From assembly GCA_015904055.1 (NCBI GenBank), contig JABMDE010000082.1:18840-28195 (forward strand): 9,356 bases of DNA, in the 5' to 3' direction. Below, piece after piece: positions 1-7,716 of the stretch (the first letter of the stretch is position 1; the number at the start of each line of letters is the position of its first letter). This stretch comes from Nitrospira sp. (lineage in GTDB: Bacteria; Nitrospirota; Nitrospiria; Nitrospirales; Nitrospiraceae). The notes below the pieces were generated by a model. It did not search any database. It worked only from the letters and a program-made list of their open reading frames with translations, and had not been told where the DNA came from. Both the position numbers and the translations under genes were made by a program.

Positions 1-1
1 C

Positions 2-190
2 CAATACTGGGCGTACGTCGACGAGTGGAACTATCGTCCCGTGAAAATTGGCGACCCCCACCAACACCGAAGGCATATCGGGTACGGAAGTAACCGCTTC
101 AAGCGTAAACACCTCACGCACCTGGCTGAGTTCAACAGCGAAACTCTCCTCTCCGAGCATAAACAAGCAGAAGCGAGATGGAGACGATGA
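2..190 (+). CDS. C-terminal end of an unrecognised protein (5' end outside the window)
   Basis: An open frame enters from the left edge and runs 62 codons to a TGA at 188-190. It has no in-frame methionine, so only the tail of a longer protein is visible. The codons favour G or C in the third position, as the operon genes do, and the peptide looks like real protein: an aromatic start (QYWAYVDEWNYRP), then a His/Arg/Lys-rich stretch (DPHQHRRH, NRFKRKH), ending in a basic tail (EARWRR). I see no signal, membrane segment or metal motif, and I do not recognise the family. It points towards the DUF3365 pseudogene (convergent) and away from the cobamide operon, so the context gives no functional hint. 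The other frames over this stretch look random. Confidence 0.5.
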   Translation, partial: QYWAYVDEWNYRPVKIGDPHQHRRHIGYGSNRFKRKHLTHLAEFNSETLLSEHKQAEARWRR

Positions 191-386
191 CCTGGCCAGA
201 ACTGGACGCAATCCGGATCCAGACTCTTCCATGTCTATTTCTTGCGCCATGGTCTCCTCACCGCACCACGTCGGACACGATCGTTTCCGTCACCCCAATG
301 CACACTTTCACTGCTTGTAGAACATCGTCAGATATAAATGACACGATCTGGCCCGGATGGTCAGGGCAAGTTTGTCTTCTCACGGC
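191..386. other. Intergenic gap between two convergent genes
   Basis: This stretch separates the ends of the plus-strand fragment and the minus-strand pseudogene. I see no convincing coding frame, no RNA gene and no GC-rich hairpin followed by a T run that would serve as a clear terminator for either gene. A 9-base repeat (GACACGATC at 274 and 340) is short enough to be chance. Confidence 0.5.
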
Positions 387-729
387 TCAACGAATCGGCA
401 TTACCACACTGATCGCACCAGCAGGCCCGCCTTCGAACCATGCTTCTTTCGCATACCCTTCATGTCTAGCACTCCCTGTGGGCTTCCGTGACAAACCAGG
501 CAGGAGGCATCGGTATATTCCGGGCTCATCACACGCATAGCCGGTTTGCCGTTCACAACGGTGACTTTCGCATACCGATGTCCTTTGGGATATCGCGACC
601 GATCTTGACGAGAGCGATGAGCAACTCTGCAGTGTCGGCATCTTCGCCTGTCTTCGCATGCACCGGGGCCCCCGTCAGGAGGACCCAGAGGCCGATCCCT
701 ACTACAAGCGGAGACACCCATACCTTCAT
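387..729 (-). pseudogene. Decayed DUF3365 (Tll0287-like) single-haem c-type protein
   Basis: The family comprises exported proteins with one c-type haem or a sensor-like fold; the function here is unknown. Three consecutive frames together spell an abridged member. The first, from ATG 729 behind a strong AGGAGGAG ribosome site, gives a signal peptide (MKVWVSPLVV...GAPVHA) and a helix ending LLIALVKIGRD. The frame then changes near 590-597 and continues with PKGHRYAKV, MSPEYTDAS and the haem-binding CLVCH. Near 447-449 it changes again to EAWFEGGPAGAISVVMPIR and a TGA at 387-389. The second break is explained by loss of one A from an A run (AAAGAA where AAAAGAA restores the frame). The first break also lacks roughly 100 residues usual between the N-terminal helix and the haem site, so it is a deletion, not just a read error. 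The family call rests on remembered consensus, not on a search. Confidence 0.7.
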
Positions 730-992
730 ACCCTCCTCCTGCCATTCAGAGGAAACGGCACAAACTCTTTTGAAAGTGTAGCGACTTGCGGGGGCTTTGC
801 AAGAAATCGATAAATATTGGCGGTGCGTTTTAGGATCTGCCGAATCCAGAAACTAGATCCAGGCTGGCTTATGCAATACCCGGCTGCATTTCAAAAATAG
901 TGCTCTGCGAGGTCGCGAGATGTTCGGCTGGGCATAACGAAGACATACAGAATTTGAATTACTTGGAGCAACAACTGCTGCTGCGGATTTTA
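730..992. other. Intergenic region between cobQ and the DUF3365 pseudogene
   Basis: Both flanking genes lie on the minus strand, so this is downstream of cobQ and upstream of the pseudogene. No frame in it looks coding. It holds the candidate promoter at 775-802. I looked for a terminator after cobQ: a hairpin of about 6 base pairs can form around 960-976 (GCAGCA with TGTTGC), but it has a G-T pair and no T run after it, so I do not call it. Confidence 0.5.
775..802 (-). promoter_or_regulatory. Candidate promoter of the DUF3365 pseudogene
   Basis: Read on the minus strand, TTGCAA (802-797) and TACACT (780-775) each match 4 of 6 bases of the sigma-70 consensus boxes and are 16 bases apart. 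Transcription from here would leave a leader of about 40 bases before the ATG at 729. The -35 box overlaps a small inverted repeat (CTTGC at 785-789, GCAAG at 799-803) that could be an operator or chance. The evidence is pattern only. Confidence 0.25.
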
Positions 993-2555
993 TTACAGCT
1001 GCGCATCAGGCACGGCATGGCCATAGCCGACCCATCGAAAGATCAGCTGGAGATCAAGATGTTGTGCGACATGGTCTGCCCAACGGTCGAGTTCCCCATC
1101 AAGTCGCCTCGACACGGACTCTGACGTATCAAGATCTAGGATCTCCCAACCCTTGCGCCGACGAATTCGATTGAGCCAGGCTCGCCGAAAATTAAACTGA
1201 TCGAATACACCATGAATATAGGTGCCCCACACAAGACCGGTACAATTCACTGCACCATCAAGAAGAACCTCTACCAAAGATCCATCGATAGGATTTGAAA
1301 AACCCCGGGAACAAGAAACCTGGAAACACGGACCATCATTCCCACGATGTGTGACGCCCATATGAATATAGTAGCCTTGAATAGGCGGGAGGCCCCCTTC
1401 ATGGATATGAAGCGGTTGCGCCTCAATCAGCCTGGTTGTTTTAACCGGCATCATGACCGTCAATACGTCGAGCAGCCCAAACCCTTCGACCTCACCGTCT
1501 GATTCCACCGCCTCCGGATCAGAGAATCTACGCCCAAGCATTTGAAACCCAGCGCAAATCCCGATCAATTCTCCGCCGGAGTCGACATGCCTATGCAAGG
1601 CCTCTTGAAATCCGGCTTGCCGGAGGGCACATAGATCCTCCAGTGTATTCTTGCTACCCGGAATAATGACAATATCCGCGCCGGCAAGTTCTTGAGGACG
1701 CTCGACGTAACGCAGGCGGACATCCCCTTCCAATGCTACATGTTTGAAATCTGTAAAGTTGCTCATCCGCCGCAATAACACGACGGCAATATTGATATGC
1801 GTAGAATCGAATGGCATCTGACGCGCGCGTTCTACTGCCACACTGTCTTCCTGATCAACGGAAAGATCTGGCAGCATGGGCACGACACCCAGCACTGGAA
1901 GCCCTGTTCGTGACTCAAGAAATCGTATGCCGTCATCGAAAAGCGTTTGATCGCCTCGAAATTTATTAACTATCACGCCGATCACCCGAGCACGCTCTTC
2001 TAAGGCAATGAGATCCAACGTCCCGACAACCTGTGCGAACACACCGCCGCGATCGATATCGGCAACCAGCACGACGTGTGCGTCCGCATGTTCGACCACC
2101 GCCCAATTGGCGAGATCACGATCCCGTAAATTCATTTCGGCGGCGCTTCCTGCCCCTTCGATGACGATCACTTCAAACTGTTGCGCAAGCCTCTCATAAC
2201 TGTCCTTCACGCGTTCAGCCAGCTCAGTGGTCGTTCTCCAATAGTCCCGCGCGTCTGACTTTCCCCACACCGTTCCCTGCACAACGATTTGCGCGCATCG
2301 GTCCGATTCTGGCTTGAGCAGAATCGGATTCATATCCGTATGCGGATCAAGACGACAGGCCTGCGCTTGCAACGCTTGCGCGCGGCCGATTTCCTTCCCA
2401 TCCTTCGTGACATAGGAATTATTCGACATGTTCTGAGCTTTGAAGGGTGCGACACGCATCCCAGCACGAACGATAAGCCGGCATAACCCAGCAGCGATGA
2501 TGCTCTTGCCCACATCCGACCCTGTTCCAAGCACGGCAATCGCCCGCGCCTTCAT
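993..2555 (-). CDS. cobQ: Cobyric acid synthase (glutamine-hydrolysing)
   Basis: CobQ (CbiP) amidates four side chains (b, d, e, g) of adenosylcobyrinic acid a,c-diamide, using glutamine and ATP, to give adenosylcobyric acid in the cytoplasm. The 520-residue product has the two expected halves. The N-terminal dethiobiotin-synthetase-like domain carries the nucleotide loop GTGSDVGKS (residues 10-18), followed by APFKAQNMSNNS and IEGAGSAAE. The C-terminal class I glutamine amidotransferase domain carries the nucleophile in GICAGFQMLG (Cys334) and the His in YIHG (His448). The frame is open upstream to 2606, but I start at ATG 2555: it overlaps the cbiZ stop as ATGA, has AGGAG 8 bases upstream, and gives the usual MKARAIAVLGTGSDVGKS opening. 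The gene ends in tandem stops (TAA TAA). It is the last gene of the operon. The family usually has Gly after the nucleophilic Cys; here it is Ala, which still fits GxCxGxQ. Confidence 0.96.
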   Translation of the reverse strand: MKARAIAVLGTGSDVGKSIIAAGLCRLIVRAGMRVAPFKAQNMSNNSYVTKDGKEIGRAQALQAQACRLDPHTDMNPILLKPESDRCAQIVVQGTVWGKSDARDYWRTTTELAERVKDSYERLAQQFEVIVIEGAGSAAEMNLRDRDLANWAVVEHADAHVVLVADIDRGGVFAQVVGTLDLIALEERARVIGVIVNKFRGDQTLFDDGIRFLESRTGLPVLGVVPMLPDLSVDQEDSVAVERARQMPFDSTHINIAVVLLRRMSNFTDFKHVALEGDVRLRYVERPQELAGADIVIIPGSKNTLEDLCALRQAGFQEALHRHVDSGGELIGICAGFQMLGRRFSDPEAVESDGEVEGFGLLDVLTVMMPVKTTRLIEAQPLHIHEGGLPPIQGYYIHMGVTHRGNDGPCFQVSCSRGFSNPIDGSLVEVLLDGAVNCTGLVWGTYIHGVFDQFNFRRAWLNRIRRRKGWEILDLDTSESVSRRLDGELDRWADHVAQHLDLQLIFRWVGYGHAVPDAQL

Positions 2556-3286
2556 CGATGCCTCTCCTGCCATCGTTTCGCCTTGGCTAAACCGCGCGTC
2601 ATACAACCCGTCACTACCAGCCCAACCAAGGCACCGATAACCGTATGCGTCCCGCTATACTGGTGCCAGGGACCCTTCCCCCGACTATGGCATGCCATCA
2701 CGACGGCGTCCGTCCCTGTGCCTGTTGCTCCTGGATCTGTCGTACAACTCGGCACCGCATGATCTCGAAGCGTGCCGGTCTTAGCCTCAGTAGCCACTTG
2801 CACCGCGCCAACCAAGGCTGCATTCGACAAACTTGCATTGGTCACGAGAATGAGATTGATCGTGCCGGGCCTTCTCGTGTTGTGACTAGGAGCGGATGCG
2901 TCGGGCCATTCCCCCGCCCGAACTGCATTAGTTACTCCTACCGTTGCAAAGCACTCTACCCACAGATTTCCGGATGACGCCCGGGCAGTGACCAGTTGCG
3001 TCATGGGCACAGCCGTCATCAGACCGACCGTATCGGTATCGAGTCCCAACGCCGACGCCAGTTTGCGTAAATACCGTGCGGGACTGCCCCATACTGGTGC
3101 CGGACCAGATCTATTTGCAGCAGGAGCCGATTCCACCTGATGATTCAAGACATGTGTGGCAGTCGTAAGTCCTCCTCCTTGTGGAGCGGAAGACAACACG
3201 CGCCGGCGACCACGGAAGTCAACGACCAGCGTATTCTGCGTGATCCAAAACCGAGTCTGCACCGATGTTCGCCTGTTCATCGTCAT
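2552..3286 (-). CDS. cbiZ: Adenosylcobinamide amidohydrolase (CbiZ)
   Basis: CbiZ cleaves the aminopropanol arm of adenosylcobinamide to give adenosylcobyric acid, a salvage reaction first known from archaea; some bacterial enzymes also open pseudocobalamin-type cobamides. The 244-residue product shows the family's conserved blocks: GVTNAVRAGEW (about 117-127), RPGTINLILVTNASLS (139-154), ATEAKTGTL (165-173), ATGTGTDAVV (187-196) and YSGTHTVIGALVG (210-222). No signal peptide is apparent, so it should be cytoplasmic. The ATG at 3286 overlaps the cobD stop (ATGA) and has GGGAGGGAC just upstream; a second ATG two codons later is possible. It sits between cobD and cobQ, and its product, adenosylcobyric acid, is both the CobQ product and the CbiB substrate. 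This ties salvage to the late de novo pathway. Confidence 0.9.
   Translation of the reverse strand: MTMNRRTSVQTRFWITQNTLVVDFRGRRRVLSSAPQGGGLTTATHVLNHQVESAPAANRSGPAPVWGSPARYLRKLASALGLDTDTVGLMTAVPMTQLVTARASSGNLWVECFATVGVTNAVRAGEWPDASAPSHNTRRPGTINLILVTNASLSNAALVGAVQVATEAKTGTLRDHAVPSCTTDPGATGTGTDAVVMACHSRGKGPWHQYSGTHTVIGALVGLVVTGCMTRGLAKAKRWQERHR
2564..2568 (-). promoter_or_regulatory. Ribosome binding site deciding the cobQ start
   Basis: AGGAG on the minus strand lies 8 bases before the ATG at 2555, inside the end of cbiZ. The upstream in-frame ATGs at 2573 and 2606 have no comparable site, so the 2555 start is preferred. Confidence 0.65.
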
Positions 3287-4401
3287 GCATGTCCCTCCCG
3301 TAATGCGCCTGCCAGAGTTCGCAACAGCCGGTCGTTGTCCCGTCGTGAGCGAACGGCTACTCGTATTGATCGTGCACTGGCGCCAGGCATATCAGAACAG
3401 TCTCGTATCAATAATCCATCACGTCTGAGCCGTGCAGCCATGGTGGCCGCATGCCACCCGCGCGGCAGCTCCATAAAGATGTAATTCGCATAGGTCGGCA
3501 ACACGGTACAGCCTGGCATGCCCGCGAGCCCTGCCGCAAACCGCACACGTTCTTTGGTGATGAATTGCAGGCTCCTCTGCGCATGTGGTTGGTCCTCCAA
3601 GGCTGCAAGTGCCGCCACTTGCCCCATTGCAGACACCGACCATGGCGGCAAATGCCGACGCAACCGTTGCGTCACCGGCGCATCCGCAACTGCGTATCCG
3701 ACTCGCAGCCCCGGCAATGCATAAAACTTCGTCAGACTCCGCAAGACAACCAACCGTGAAAATCGCCCCTTGCGTGGAAGCAGCGATCGTTCAGGACAAT
3801 AGTCGGCAAAGGATTCATCGACAATCAGCCATATTCCCCGTCTCTTCGCTGCCTGAGCCAATTCCATCAGATCGGCGGCATCACAAACTTGCCCAGTCGG
3901 GCTATTGGGATTGCACAGCACGATGCCATCATAGGAATAGGATTGCTTAGGCTGCGCACACAATATTCTTCGCAGCCGATCGATCGGCAGTGCATACCCG
4001 TCGCTCCGTTTAGCAGAGACACCCGTGACTCGCCCACCGGTGCGCGCCATCGTCGCAGCATATTCGGCAAACGTCGGCTGAACCAGCAACAGATGGCGCA
4101 GGTTCAGCGCAGCAGGCAACGCATGGATCAATTCCATTGAGCCGTTCCCCACAACAAGCTGCTCAGGATTGCACTGCCACCGCTGTGCCAGTGCCTGCCG
4201 CAGTTCCCAACATTCAGGGTCAGGATAATGGCTTAATAAATGACGCGCCTTTAAGACCGCTCTCCAGACAAGCGGAGAAGGGCCCAGCGGGTTGATGCTG
4301 GCGCTGAAATCGAGCAGATCCCTCACATCGCACGCAAGTTCGCGTGATGCGGCGTAGACATTGCCTCCATGCACAGGCCTGCTTACACGAACCACAGACA
4401 C
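3283..4401 (-). CDS. cobD: L-threonine-O-3-phosphate decarboxylase (PLP enzyme)
   Basis: CobD makes (R)-1-amino-2-propanol O-phosphate, the linker that CbiB attaches to adenosylcobyric acid. The 372-residue length is close to the roughly 364 of the Salmonella enzyme. It is a fold-type I aminotransferase relative: HGGN (11-14) and DFSASINPLGPS (31-42) at the N-terminus, NPNSPTG (164-170), Asp195 in VDESF for the PLP pyridine nitrogen, the Schiff-base Lys225 in SLTKFYALPGLRVGY, and the carboxylate-binding Arg near 347-351 (SIRVAVR). The frame begins with GTG at 4401, 19 bases inside cbiB, with only a weak G-rich ribosome site, so the exact start is uncertain; another GTG lies two codons in. Histidinol-phosphate aminotransferases share this fold, but the HGGN opening and the cbiB neighbour favour CobD. 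Confidence 0.93.
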   Translation of the reverse strand: MSVVRVSRPVHGGNVYAASRELACDVRDLLDFSASINPLGPSPLVWRAVLKARHLLSHYPDPECWELRQALAQRWQCNPEQLVVGNGSMELIHALPAALNLRHLLLVQPTFAEYAATMARTGGRVTGVSAKRSDGYALPIDRLRRILCAQPKQSYSYDGIVLCNPNSPTGQVCDAADLMELAQAAKRRGIWLIVDESFADYCPERSLLPRKGRFSRLVVLRSLTKFYALPGLRVGYAVADAPVTQRLRRHLPPWSVSAMGQVAALAALEDQPHAQRSLQFITKERVRFAAGLAGMPGCTVLPTYANYIFMELPRGWHAATMAARLRRDGLLIRDCSDMPGASARSIRVAVRSRRDNDRLLRTLAGALREGHA

Positions 4402-5339
4402 CCCGCCGCAGTCAGCACTCCGAGAAGAAAAGTGAGAGCCATGATTCGCATCGCAATGGTGGCATCCTCTACGGCCACACTCCTTAGTCCCTCTCCCAAG
4501 AACGGCCGTTCGTGAGAGACCCCGTCATAGCTGTTCCGCCCCCCCAGTCGCACTCCAAGTACACCGGCCATTGCCGCCTCAGGCCTTCCACTGTTCGGGC
4601 TGGGATGTTTGCCGCCATCACGCACTAACATACGCCACCCCTGATGCATCCGATCAACCTTTCCACTAAGCAGACCTGCCGCAAGTATGAGGAGCAGCGC
4701 CGTCAGACGTGCCGGAACCCAATTCGCGGCATCGTCAAGTTTGGCTGAAGCCCAACCGAAGTCGATATACCGTGCATCCCGATGTCCAATCATCGAATCC
4801 AGAGTGTTGACTGCTTTATATGCAAGCGCAAGCGGCGCTCCGCCGATGGCAAGATAGAACAGGGGTGCAATAATGCCGTCGGAAGTACTCTCTGCTACTG
4901 TTTCAACAGTTGCGCGCGTGATATCCGACTCGGATAGTTGTTCCGTGTCACGCCCCACGATCATCGCCACAGCCAACCGAGCACCGCGAAGGTTACCCTG
5001 TTGGAGGTATGTTCGCACAGCCTGAGTATGGTCCCATAAATCACGGCCAGCGAGCGTCGTCGATGCAAGAAGAATGGAGACAGCGGTACCAAACCAGCCG
5101 GACAGGCTGCCCGCTGCCTCAATCATCGCAAGCCCTGCGACATACACACATGACGGTAATCCTAGGGCCAGGCAGAGCCCCGCCATGCGAAGCCCCCTTG
5201 GTCCACGGCATATCAGCCTGACATGCTCATCACACCAGGCGATACCACGCCCCATCACACGCACGGGATGCGGCAACCACCGGGGATCACCGACGACAGC
5301 ATCGACACCGGCCGCAAGCAGTAGTTCACTTCCCGTCAT
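4383..5339 (-). CDS. cbiB: Adenosylcobinamide-phosphate synthase (CbiB)
   Basis: CbiB is an integral inner-membrane protein that condenses adenosylcobyric acid with aminopropanol phosphate. The 318 residues match the usual length. Family blocks are clear: GDPRWLPHPVRVMG (17-30), RATVETVAESTSDGIIAPLFY (about 142-162), KAVNTLDSMIGHRDARY (175-191), FGWASAKLDDAANWVPARL (194-212) and HPSPNSGRPEAAMAG (245-259). Hydrophobic stretches at about 50-75, 83-97, 155-172, 212-225 and 298-318 would be membrane segments. The ATG at 5339 overlaps the cobS stop as ATGA. The next gene, cobD, starts inside its 3' end and makes its co-substrate. The same protein is called CobD in Pseudomonas-type nomenclature. 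Confidence 0.95.
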   Translation of the reverse strand: MTGSELLLAAGVDAVVGDPRWLPHPVRVMGRGIAWCDEHVRLICRGPRGLRMAGLCLALGLPSCVYVAGLAMIEAAGSLSGWFGTAVSILLASTTLAGRDLWDHTQAVRTYLQQGNLRGARLAVAMIVGRDTEQLSESDITRATVETVAESTSDGIIAPLFYLAIGGAPLALAYKAVNTLDSMIGHRDARYIDFGWASAKLDDAANWVPARLTALLLILAAGLLSGKVDRMHQGWRMLVRDGGKHPSPNSGRPEAAMAGVLGVRLGGRNSYDGVSHERPFLGEGLRSVAVEDATIAMRIMALTFLLGVLTAAGCLWFV

Positions 5340-6100
5340 GGCAAGATAAGCAACAAGGGCACGAGGAGCAGAAAGAGAATCTCCGTCATTTCGTTCGTGG
5401 CGCCCAGTGTGTCACCGGTGATTCCTCCAAACCATATCCGGCACACTCGCCACACGACAATGACCACTGCCGCTCCTGCCACGAGAATGACAAGAGCGCC
5501 ACGCAGGCCAAACATAAAACTCAGTGCAACTGCCAACGCCACCGTCGCTACGGAAAGATGTCCCCACGTTAAATGTGTCAGAAACGGCGCCGCCAGCCCT
5601 CCCTCTGTGCGCGCGTAGGGAGACGCCCATGCCACAGTGACCATGGCCCATCGCCCCAGAGCCGGCATACACAGAAGTGCCGGCAATCGGATAGCAGATG
5701 GCAAAGCCAAGAGCGCGACATACCGAAGGAGCAACGAAAGAAACAGCCCGGTTGCGCCGATCGCCCCGATACGGGGATCACGCATAATCTCCAAACGTTT
5801 AGATGCTGTCCGTCCTCCAGCTAGCCCATCCAAGGTATCGGCCAGCCCGTCCTGGTGCAGTCCGCGTGTCAGCAATACCAATTCAACTATCAGTAGCGCA
5901 TTGACCACTTCGGGGGCAAAAATCTTCCCCAACACCCAATCGGTGCCGACAAGTCCACCCCCGATCAGAATTCCGACGATTGGATACCACGCCATCGAAG
6001 CCGCCAATTCCGTCGCAGCCGGCTCATGGGCGCTCCGGCTTAACGGAATGGCTGTTAAAAAATGCCAGGCAAACACAAAGGGACGGGCAATCGCACCCAT
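5336..6100 (-). CDS. cobS: Adenosylcobinamide-GDP ribazoletransferase (cobalamin synthase)
   Basis: CobS is a polytopic membrane enzyme that joins adenosylcobinamide-GDP to alpha-ribazole (or its phosphate), closing the lower loop of the cobamide. The 254 residues have the usual length. The signature block is LHQDGLADTLDGLAGG (81-96), with the Asp residues of the metal-binding D-x3-D pattern at 84 and 88, followed by RDPRIGAIG (107-115) and GGITGDTLGATNE (225-237). Family members usually read HLDGLAD; the Gln83 here is a mild departure. Hydrophobic segments cover about 36-58, 64-79, 113-135, 182-218 and 240-253. The gene starts 3 bases after cobT ends and stops inside the cbiB start codon, which suggests coupled translation. 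Confidence 0.95.
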   Translation of the reverse strand: MGAIARPFVFAWHFLTAIPLSRSAHEPAATELAASMAWYPIVGILIGGGLVGTDWVLGKIFAPEVVNALLIVELVLLTRGLHQDGLADTLDGLAGGRTASKRLEIMRDPRIGAIGATGLFLSLLLRYVALLALPSAIRLPALLCMPALGRWAMVTVAWASPYARTEGGLAAPFLTHLTWGHLSVATVALAVALSFMFGLRGALVILVAGAAVVIVVWRVCRIWFGGITGDTLGATNEMTEILFLLLVPLLLILP

Positions 6101-6103
6101 AGG

Positions 6104-7156
6104 TCAAGTTTTCTCCGCAACTCCAGCCTCGCCGAATGTGGCCATCTCTGTATAGATTTTGATCGCAGCATAGACGAGATCGATGCCCAAACAGGCCCCG
6201 GTGCCTTCCCCCAAACGCAGATCAAGATCCAATAATGGTTTCAAGCCGAGATGATCCAACAATACGCGATGGCCTTCTTCGACCGAATGATGGGATGCGA
6301 TGAGATAGTCTCGGCACGATGGCTGTAGCCCCACCGCAATTAATGCCGCAGCCCCGGCAATGAAACCATCCAGAACCACAGGGATCCGAGCCGAGGCGGC
6401 ACCTAAGATCAATCCAGCAAGTCCGCCGATTTCCAATCCCCCCACCGTAGCCAATACGTTAAGTGGATCGGTAGGATCAGGGCGGTGTCTATCGAGGGCC
6501 GTTTGAATAACACGCACTTTTCGAGCATGCCCGGCCTCATCAATCCCGGTACCTCGGCCCGTCACATCGGCGACGGCCCGCCCGGTCATCACTGCTGTGA
6601 TCGCGGCACTCGGCGTCGTGTTGCCGATGCCCATCTCACCCGTTCCAATGAGACCGACACCCTCCCGCACCGCGTCCGTCGCCAACTCGATGCCAACCAG
6701 CAGCGCCTGTTCTGCTTGACTGCGTGTCATAGCCGGCTCGACCGACAGATTACGAGTGCCTTTCATGATTTTCCGATCGAACAATCCAGGCACCGATCCA
6801 AACTCGTAGTCGACCCCGATATCGACGACCCGCACGTCTACCCCGGCGTGCCGTGCCAATACATTCACTCCCGCCCCACCTCTCAAAAAGTTCAACACCA
6901 TTTGAGGTGTCACCTCTCTTGGGTAGGCACTGACCCCTTCCGCTGTGACACCATGATCAGCGGCAAAGGTAAACACCACCCCTCGTGGAATGGTCGGCTT
7001 TACCTCGCCGGTGATCGCCACATATTGTGCAGCCAATTCTTCCAATCGGCCCAGACTGCCGAGCGGTTTCGTCAGCCCATCCAACCGGACCTGAGCCTGT
7101 TTACGTAACGCTGTATCGAGCGGCTGTATTCGGCCCAGCACTTCTTGTAAAGACAT
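6104..7156 (-). CDS. cobT: Nicotinate-nucleotide--dimethylbenzimidazole phosphoribosyltransferase
   Basis: CobT transfers phosphoribose from nicotinate mononucleotide to 5,6-dimethylbenzimidazole, giving alpha-ribazole phosphate for CobS. The 350-residue length and numbering match the Salmonella enzyme closely: the catalytic base falls at Glu317 in RLGEGTGA, and Glu174 lies in [15 protein letters not shown]. Other blocks are [12 protein letters not shown] (28-39), FAADHGV (64-70), [19 protein letters not shown] (78-96) and [16 protein letters not shown] (239-254). The protein is soluble, with no signal peptide. The ATG at 7156 follows GAGGAG closely, 14 bases after cobU ends. BluB, which makes the base it uses, is encoded three genes upstream. 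Everything needed for activity appears present. Confidence 0.97.
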   Translation of the reverse strand: MSLQEVLGRIQPLDTALRKQAQVRLDGLTKPLGSLGRLEELAAQYVAITGEVKPTIPRGVVFTFAADHGVTAEGVSAYPREVTPQMVLNFLRGGAGVNVLARHAGVDVRVVDIGVDYEFGSVPGLFDRKIMKGTRNLSVEPAMTRSQAEQALLVGIELATDAVREGVGLIGTGEMGIGNTTPSAAITAVMTGRAVADVTGRGTGIDEAGHARKVRVIQTALDRHRPDPTDPLNVLATVGGLEIGGLAGLILGAASARIPVVLDGFIAGAAALIAVGLQPSCRDYLIASHHSVEEGHRVLLDHLGLKPLLDLDLRLGEGTGACLGIDLVYAAIKIYTEMATFGEAGVAEKT

Positions 7157-7170
7157 CGTGTCTCCTCGAT

Positions 7171-7716
7171 TTATTTCAATCGCAACGGAATTCCGCTGAC
7201 GACCAGATAGACTTCATCCGCTGTTCCAGCGATCAGCTGATTCACTCGCCCGGCAAGGTCACGAAATCCTCTTGTGGATGGTTCCGCCGGCACCAACCCC
7301 ATTACAATCACGACTCGCGCTGAGGTGGTTCTCATCACGTTCATGCACGCCGCTACACGTGTATATATGTCCGGCTCTTTCACCTGAGCCCCGATGAGGT
7401 TGCTCAACCAGAGCGTCACGCAATCGAAGAGAATCGTCCGATAGTGCGAGCCGCTCGTCACAAACCACTGCTCAAGCTCAATCGGGACCTCCACCGTCTC
7501 CCAATCCGCGGAGCGCGTCGCCCGGTGCCGGGCAATCCGCATCGCCATTTCCTCATCCAGCCCCTGCCCTGTGGCCACAAACGCGCGCGGACCCCGCGGG
7601 CCAGCGATCCCAAGAGCGTACTCACTTTTCCCCGAAGCCGCCCCGCCCAGCACAAGCACAATACGGCCGCGCGCCTTCCGGACCGGCTTGCGCCTATTCA
7701 GTTTTCTTGACGACAT
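7171..7716 (-). CDS. cobU: Adenosylcobinamide kinase / adenosylcobinamide-phosphate guanylyltransferase, with a missing motif
   Basis: CobU phosphorylates adenosylcobinamide and moves GMP onto adenosylcobinamide phosphate, making the GDP-activated CobS substrate. The 181 residues include a P-loop GGAASGKS (24-31), the guanylylated-His region RIARHRATR (His64 aligning with Salmonella His46), TLWLSNL (101-107), and a C-terminal block [21 protein letters not shown] (140-160) ending [11 protein letters not shown]. Oddly, the conserved T/S-N-E-V-G that normally sits between the VVIV strand and MG-IVP is absent: the protein runs VVIV straight into MGLVPAEP (residues 135-146), as if 15 bases were deleted in frame. 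The frame is open to 7776, but ATG 7716, preceded by GGGAG and overlapping the end of pduO by 23 bases, gives the usual length. About 15 basic residues precede the first strand, more than in Salmonella CobU. Function is likely but not assured. Confidence 0.9.
   Translation of the reverse strand: MSSRKLNRRKPVRKARGRIVLVLGGAASGKSEYALGIAGPRGPRAFVATGQGLDEEMAMRIARHRATRSADWETVEVPIELEQWFVTSGSHYRTILFDCVTLWLSNLIGAQVKEPDIYTRVAACMNVMRTTSARVVIVMGLVPAEPSTRGFRDLAGRVNQLIAGTADEVYLVVSGIPLRLK

Noticed and set aside
274..348. Direct repeat GACACGATC
   Set aside because: Nine bases occurring twice in about 75 bases, with no further copies or symmetry, is not enough to claim a functional repeat.
178..540. Plus-strand open frame of 120 codons over the left intergenic gap and the pseudogene
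   Set aside because: Its protein has no family resemblance or ribosome site, and it runs antisense to the DUF3365 remnant, whose motifs are clear.
730..992. Cobalamin riboswitch or terminator next to cobQ
   Set aside because: I found no B12-box-like sequence, and the only hairpin is weak and lacks a T run. A riboswitch would be expected upstream of the receptor gene, outside the window.
5637..6155. Plus-strand open frame of 172 codons
   Set aside because: It is antisense to cobS and the end of cobT, with low-complexity Ser/Pro/Ala composition and no recognisable domain.
6485..7108. Plus-strand open frame of 207 codons
   Set aside because: It is entirely antisense to cobT, which has every family motif. 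Long antisense frames are expected in GC-rich coding DNA.
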